Made by a program: the position numbers and the translations under genes
In this document: piece after piece, positions 58,545-64,000 of the stretch
Position numbering within the stretch: the first letter of the stretch is position 1
Layout: each line of letters opens with the position of its first letter
Notes under the pieces: model-generated
What the model was told of the DNA's origin: nothing
Seen by the model: only the letters and a program-made list of their open reading frames with translations
Databases searched by the model: none
Assembly (NCBI GenBank): GCA_037957365.1
Contig: JARHVA010007808.1
Location: forward strand, 496,001-560,000
Source of the DNA: Torreya grandis
Lineage: Eukaryota; Streptophyta; Pinopsida; Cupressales; Taxaceae
DNA: 64,000 bases
Direction of reading: 5' to 3'

Positions 58545-60365
58545 ATGGATCCAAACATGTATTCCTAAAATTTTAGTGGACTCATGTATAATCCAGGGAT
58601 TAGTAATGTATTTTTCTAGGAAGAAATGGTGTAAGACCCCTATGTAGATAACATTGCTTATGAGATGGATTATTATCCTTTTTACAATACTCAATTAGGG
58701 GCACAAAGCCAAGATCCATTGGCTAACTATTTGGTTAACACACCACCTTAGACATAATAGGACCAAGAACAAACCATGTAATACATAGCTACAATACCCC
58801 TCAGTGGATGAGCTAGTACTTCAATAGCCATATTCTACTAATTTGGCTTCCACGTATGATCCATTTTTGTTTGAGTGACATTTTTTAAAGAATAAATATG
58901 AGATTTTGGTTAGGTCCATAGAGGAAGGGGATAAGTTTCTAATAGACTTCCCCCATGAAAACTTACCAAGTCTAGTAAGAGTGCACCATAATATCATTTA
59001 CGATCAACAGGATTCTTCTATCAATCCTATGGCTCTAGTCCAAACAACGTACCAAGACCCCAATATATCTAATCCATGAAAAAACATCATGGAAGATCAC
59101 TTTAACCAAATGCAAATAACATACCAAACCTACCTAAATTTAGCACATGATTTCAATCAGATGAACATGGTAAGTAAGCCTCTCATTGACCTAGTTCCTT
59201 CAATAGGGGTGTTGATAGAATTAACTAAACAAGAGAATCCAAGTTTTGGCCCATTTATACAAATTGATTCAATAGATAACTTGATACATATGTCAGTTAT
59301 TGAAGAAGTATCTTTAGTTTCTATACTAAATAGTGAGAAAAATGTAGTAGACAATGTGCAAACAACATCCAATCTTGATCAAAGTGGTACTAATGCACAA
59401 ACAACTAGCCAACAATGTGTGCCTATAGTTATTCTCATGAGTATATCATCATACCAAGGAATAGGAGTTTATGTACCCTAGACTCAACCAATTATTTCCT
59501 CAAGTGTATAACATACATGATTAGATAATCAAATAATGGCTAATATTATGCCTCAATGATAGAATGTGATGAATCCTACTCCTCCTCAACAAGTAGCAAG
59601 TGGTATTCCACAATAGCAGACATAGTCTAGTATATCAATGCAATAGAATATGAGTACATTTCCACCTCAACCATGAGAAATTAATTTTCCACCTCACCAA
59701 GTAATGACAAACATACGTCTTCAGCCATAGAATAATATGCCAGTCTAAAACCAAGAAATGACTAGCCAATAATGTGCAAATATTGGTCAGTGATAGATGT
59801 CAAATCTACAACATGATTTCACTTATTCATAAGGATTCATGTAAAAAATAAGTCCCCATGTTTCTCAAGTACCTACTAAACAATTGTTGGTTTAAATTGT
59901 GTCACAAATCCAAAGATAGGGTCTTGGTTCACAAGTTCCCACTTAACAACAAGGTTTGATTAGTCAACAACATGTCCCTTTTCAACCAGAGTAGGCATAG
60001 TATAGTTATATCCCTTCATCCCAACCACAAAATCTTCCAAGTCAAACCTTTATCATCAACCTAAACTAGAATATTGCATAGCCAAATGTGTAATTTCAAG
60101 TACATCCCAATCCACATATGTGTATTCCTAGTCTATTCCCCAACCAAGCCAATATACCCTAATAGGTGTCTCCATCATACCCTAGTCAAAGTACCCCACT
60201 TGTGACCTCCCAACCACCTATCCAAACCAATATTCTCACTTAAACTAATATCCTTTCTAGTTTTCTATCCCAATAATTTTAATAGATGAAGGATGCAATT
60301 ATTACCATTCAAGTAGGGAATCAGACTAAGAATTTCAAATTGGATGACTTGTGTTCCTATCCATT
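58545..60365 (+). pseudogene. G2 gag N-terminal, Gln/Asn/Pro-rich region (decayed)
   Basis: Starts MDPNMYS at 58545 (as G1 at 35124). The best frame, 59089-59481, encodes MEDHFNQMQITYQTYLNLAH, LVPSIGVLIELTKQE and LDQSGTNAQTTSQQC. Then comes a long Gln/Pro/Asn-rich stretch with many stops, consistent with the disordered N-terminal gag of large plant gypsy elements. Confidence 0.6.
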
Positions 60366-61306
60366 AACATGGAGTATTTTTAGATACCATTTCCTCTAGG
60401 ATATGAACCACTCAAATTTGATAAGTACAAAGGGAAAGGTGACCCTAAGGCCCATTTGACTGAATTCTTTGTTGCATGTCAACCAATGACATATATTGAC
60501 ATATACCTATTGTTATTGTTTCCAAGGAGCTTGGTTGGAAAAGCCTTGGAGTGGTTTTTAAAGTTACCCAAGAATTTAGTAACAGACTTTGATGATATTT
60601 TTGATAAATTTGTGCAAAACTTTTTTTATAATCTTAAGCATGAGATTTCATTATTAGACCTAACACAAGAAAAGTAAAAAGTTGGGGAGAGTTTTACAAG
60701 TAATTTATAGTGATGGAGAGACCTTACAAGCCATTTCACTCATAGTTTAATAGATAAACAATTAGCTATTGTGTTTACTAAAAATTTGCATAGTGAGATA
60801 CATTATCATTTGGAACTACAATGTGCACATACATTCAAAGAGATCATTGATAAAGGTTTGTTGATCAAGTGTGCACTCATGAATAAATGTGTCATCAAGC
60901 TTAATTAAACTAATCAAATTCAAGGTGCCAATAATAAAAATGACCAACATCCCATCCAAGTACAAGCATTATAACTAGCACAAGCCAATAATCAAGAAAG
61001 ATCAAAGTAATTTAACCATAATAGGAATGTTGTGGGAAATGGAGTAATTAAATCTCATCATATCCAAACTATGTAGACATCATCTGCACCACCTTTTTAG
61101 CTTACTCCTACTCAAAAACCTTTCTAACTAATGCCACAAGCATAATAACCAGTACCTACATAACAAATATGGCAGCCTTTACCATTGCAAACCCCTCCTC
61201 TTAGAAGAACCATCCATGCACATCATGTCTTTAGTGACTTAGGAAAACCTATTGAGTATATATTTTACAATCTTAATACCACTAATTTGATTAGTTGGCC
61301 CATACC
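60366..61306 (+). pseudogene. G2 gag capsid core (decayed)
   Basis: The plus strand encodes FDKYKGKGDPKAHLTEFFVA, LLLFPRSLVGKALEWFLKLP, DFDDIFDKFVQNFF and ISLLDLTQEK, then after a stop VGESFTSxLxxWRDL. This is the textbook gypsy gag core (FxxSLxGxAxxWFxxLP, TxQxxxExxxxYxxRWR). It assembles the particle. Further down are QIWQPLPLQTPPLRRTIHAH and YPDWYQENEFCDYHQVNGHN, whose C/H pattern may be the nucleocapsid-like end. Stops follow each block. Confidence 0.92.
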
Positions 61307-61842
61307 AAAACATTATTTTCAAGGTATTCCTTACCCTGATTGGTATCAAGAAAATGAATTTTGTGACTATCATCAGGTCAATGGGCATAATCTATGAAGA
61401 TGTGTCCAAATCAAGAATTTAATTGAAAATATGTTGGAAAATAGGGAGATAAAACTAGATAATAGTGCTTCCACTTCTAATCAAACTCTCGGTATCTATC
61501 AAAACCCTTGTCTTGACATAACAATCAATATCAATAGAATAATCATCAATAACAACAATGGCCAATTCAATAGCAAAACATTATTTTCAAGGTATTCCTT
61601 ACCCTGATTGGTATCAAGAAAATGAATTTTGTGACTATCATCAGGTCAATGGGCATAATCTATGAAGATGTGTCCAAATCAAGAATTTAATTGAAAATAT
61701 GTTGGAAAATAGGGAGATAAAACTAGATAATAGTGCTTCCACTTCTAATCAAACTCTTGGTATCTATCAAAACCCTTGTCTTGACATAACAATCAATATC
61801 AATAGAATAATCATCAATAACAATAATGGCCAATTCAATAGC
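61307..61842 (+). repeat. Recent 268-bp tandem duplication in G2 gag
   Basis: 61307-61574 and 61575-61842 are identical except for two C-to-T changes (CTCTCGG/CTCTTGG and AACAACAATGG/AACAATAATGG). Both begin AAAACATTATTTTC, and AAAA follows the second copy, so the junctions share microhomology. 268 is not a multiple of three, so the duplication shifts the frame. Confidence 0.97.
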
Positions 61843-62599
61843 AAAATTAGCAGTATCAGAATCAAAGGCTAAGCCAGTAGAACCAATAAAATCAACATCA
61901 AAAACCACAATGACAAAATAATGGACAAAAACAAGGTTAGAATGGTAACAACCAACAAACCTACTATGAATTTTCACATGACTACAATAGGGTTGTAGGT
62001 CATAATATAGGGGGTAACATTAATACCATCTCCATTAATCCTAGACCAAGTACTAATTAACTTAGATCATTGCTAAACAACAATATTCAGCCAAATCACA
62101 TGGATAATCCTTCTTTGAATTGGGAGTACATATAGATAAACCAAAAAACTAGGACTTCCTCTTTTGGATCTTACAATGACAACTCATTCTTTCCACGTGA
62201 CCACATGCAAGTGCACTGGCAACCGAGACTTGTCCTATTTGGTCCCATGCCATTTCCAACATTAGTTAGAAATAATGGTCAAGTATTTAATATTTATTAT
62301 TTAATCAAAAATTAGAGGTCAAAGATTAATATCCTAGGCCCATAACCATCTACTACTTTGCTTATTGTCTAACCAACCATTTAACCTTAGAATAAACCAT
62401 TCACTCCTAACCAAGATAATAAGTTTGATATTATGGAATAATTGCATAAGACACCAGTGCAAAATTTTATTTTATATTTTTTGTTGACATCAATAATCCA
62501 TAAAAACATCTTAAACAAGTTTTTGACCCAATCCACTATTGTTAGTGACATATCCCCTAATAACTTTCAAGCTTTGGTTGGATACCTATCTCTAGCCCA
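61843..62599 (+). other. G2 spacer between gag and protease
   Basis: Asn/Gln-rich low-complexity coding remnants with many stops. No domain is recognised. Confidence 0.45.
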
Positions 62600-63085
62600 A
62601 CAAGTCACATTCAACCAAAGTGATATGTCTTCCCTTGGCCTACTACATAATAACCCATTATACATAGAGTTTATATCAGATGGCATAAAGTGAAACATGT
62701 CCTTATTGACAATGGATCTAGCCTCAACATAGTATCCCTCAAGATCATCAAGATTCTTGGGTACATGATGATATATCTCCAGGTAGAAATAATAAATATC
62801 AATGCTTATGATAATCAAGGAAGATAATCACAAGGCACCATTAATTAAGTAGTTATCATTGAGCCTTTAACCCAGGATACACTTTTCCATGTGTTATACC
62901 TTGAGTTATCATACAACATTCTTCTAGGTAGGCCTTGGTTACATGAGATTCATGCAATCCCGTTAACACTACACCAATGTATCAAGTTTTCCCACTCAAG
63001 GATGGAAGTGAATATTCTAGGAGATTTACACCTACATGAACACTGCAAGCATCTTGAGGCTGAATTTCAAATCTATAATTATTAG
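62600..63085 (+). pseudogene. G2 aspartic protease (decayed)
   Basis: At about 62692-62765 the plus strand encodes KHVLIDNGSSLNIVSLKIIK, the active site (catalytic Asp in IDNGSSLN, the Athila/Tat form). At 62891-63085 LELSYNILLGRPWLHEIHAI and TLHQCIKFSHSRMEVNILGD give the second hallmark. The active-site residues are intact. A frameshift lies between the halves. Confidence 0.92.
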
Positions 63086-64000
63086 TATGGTATGAATCCT
63101 AGTTTCAATCAGGACAAAGGAAAATCTATACTTATTGATCCTTCATTAGATAATTACATATATCCTAATACCTTGGATTCCCTTTCCCATATACTACCTC
63201 CTAAAGCATCTAATAATTTCACCATTTTAGATAATGGACTGGGAGAATATGTTACCCATGACACATTTCATATCACCAATATTTATCAGAATCAAAAAAC
63301 CTTTGGGTGACCTAAAGTCATTCCACATATGCATTGGCAACAAAATAACAAAGATAAGGGACCTGTCACCTTTGTACCAACATCAAGCCTAGGACCTGAC
63401 CCTCTTGAAGGGAATGAATCATGGTTATACAATGATGACCAAGCTGATTTTTATATAAATACAAATTATCATATTCCCAATTAAAGGAAGAGGTTTCAGA
63501 CCAAATCAACAAGGAACCATCGAGCCAATTTCCATGACTAAGTATGAAAGACCTTACTAACTTGGATTTAAACTACCTATGGGTAACCCCACATATTTTA
63601 TTTAAACTCCATCACCAATGACTAGTGATGATGATGTTGGTAGTGAAGTAAAGTATGATCATAGCCTTACCTTTGATAACCTATCTAAAACCAACTTGTT
63701 TGATAACAATTCCATTTGTACCATTACCCAAGTCATTCATCACAATCCATTTCCATTATATTATCCCCAACTGATAGATTGGGACCAACAACAATCTAGT
63801 CTATCAATTGATGAGTTCAAAAATAATGAGGCATTTTGTGATTTCTTAGGCCTTAGAGATAATGTTCCATTGGGAGATCACAAATTAGGATTCTCAATCA
63901 CATTGCATCCTATAGCCTATTTTGGAGAGTGAGTGAACACCTTTAGCCAAAAACAAATATGTAAAACATTGAGGTCCCAAAGTGAAAACCTCTTTAAGGC
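63086..64000 (+). pseudogene. G2 protease-RT spacer (decayed, runs off window)
   Basis: Frames 63092-63310 and 63618-63932 encode acidic, Asn/Asp/Ser-rich protein (PSLDNYIYPNTLDSLSHILP; MTSDDDVGSEVKYDHSL; WDQQQSSLSIDEFKNNEAFC). Such a spacer commonly precedes RT in Athila/Tat-like elements. No RT motif is reached before the edge. Confidence 0.6.

Larger units (their letters stand above)
54777..64000 (+). mobile_element. G2: plus-strand Ty3/gypsy element of the G1 family, cut by the window edge
   Basis: 5' LTR 54777-55968, leader, gag with capsid core, protease and a protease-RT spacer; RT and beyond lie outside the window. The LTR aligns with both G1 LTRs. G2 supplies the gag core and protease that G1 lacks. 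The host sequence on the left is Y2 gag. The possible duplication TACTT (54772-54776) cannot be checked without the right end. Confidence 0.9.

Overview
This is a gene-free, A+T-rich, CpG-depleted plant nuclear window made almost entirely of nested, decayed LTR retrotransposons. Ty1/copia elements primed by initiator-Met tRNA and Athila/Tat-like Ty3/gypsy elements carry many stops and frameshifts. Even the better copia element has only about 91% identical LTRs (hand alignment). This suggests a very large, slowly turned-over genome, such as a gymnosperm or another large-genome vascular plant. I cannot name the species. I saw no host gene, tRNA, rRNA or CRISPR array.

Layout. (1) About 1-7614 and 13234-16220: an old plus-strand gypsy element, here called Z (gag end, protease, RNase H-like, RT, RNase H, integrase), split by copia-A. 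(2) 7615-13233: copia-A, minus strand, near complete, with LTRs, TSD ACGTA, PBS and PPT. (3) 16226-about 54776: a gypsy-like family, here called Y, with gag-protease on the minus strand and degenerate coding sequence on the opposite strand. Two internal regions (Y1 and Y2) share the LTR at 28862-30063. I recognise no RT or integrase in either. (4) 31176-42428: G1, a plus-strand gypsy element with its internal region largely deleted, inserted in Y2. (5) 44040-48337: copia-B, an internally deleted relative of copia-A, also in Y2 (TSD GAAGG). (6) 24880-26337: a probable solo LTR in Y1. (7) 54777-64000: G2, a second G-family element (LTR, leader, gag, protease) that runs off the right edge and truncates Y2.

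The most unusual signal is not a gene. Several unrelated elements carry arrays of short palindromes. One 14-bp motif with consensus GACCGACGTCGGTC recurs at steps close to 20-21 or 31-33 bp, near two or three DNA turns. It lies in both copia LTRs, in the copia integrase-RT linker (where it encodes an in-frame 7-residue repeat), in the G2 leader and, as transition-decayed forms, in Y1. Separate hairpin sets in the Y LTRs and before the G1 3' LTR have arms that change sequence between copies yet stay complementary. Either these palindromes are functional DNA/RNA sites or a palindrome-correcting mutation process is at work.

Relative order inferred from nesting and LTR divergence: Z is oldest, Y is inserted in Z, G1 and then copia-A and copia-B are younger, and copia-B (about 95% LTR identity over the part compared) is the youngest with two LTRs visible.
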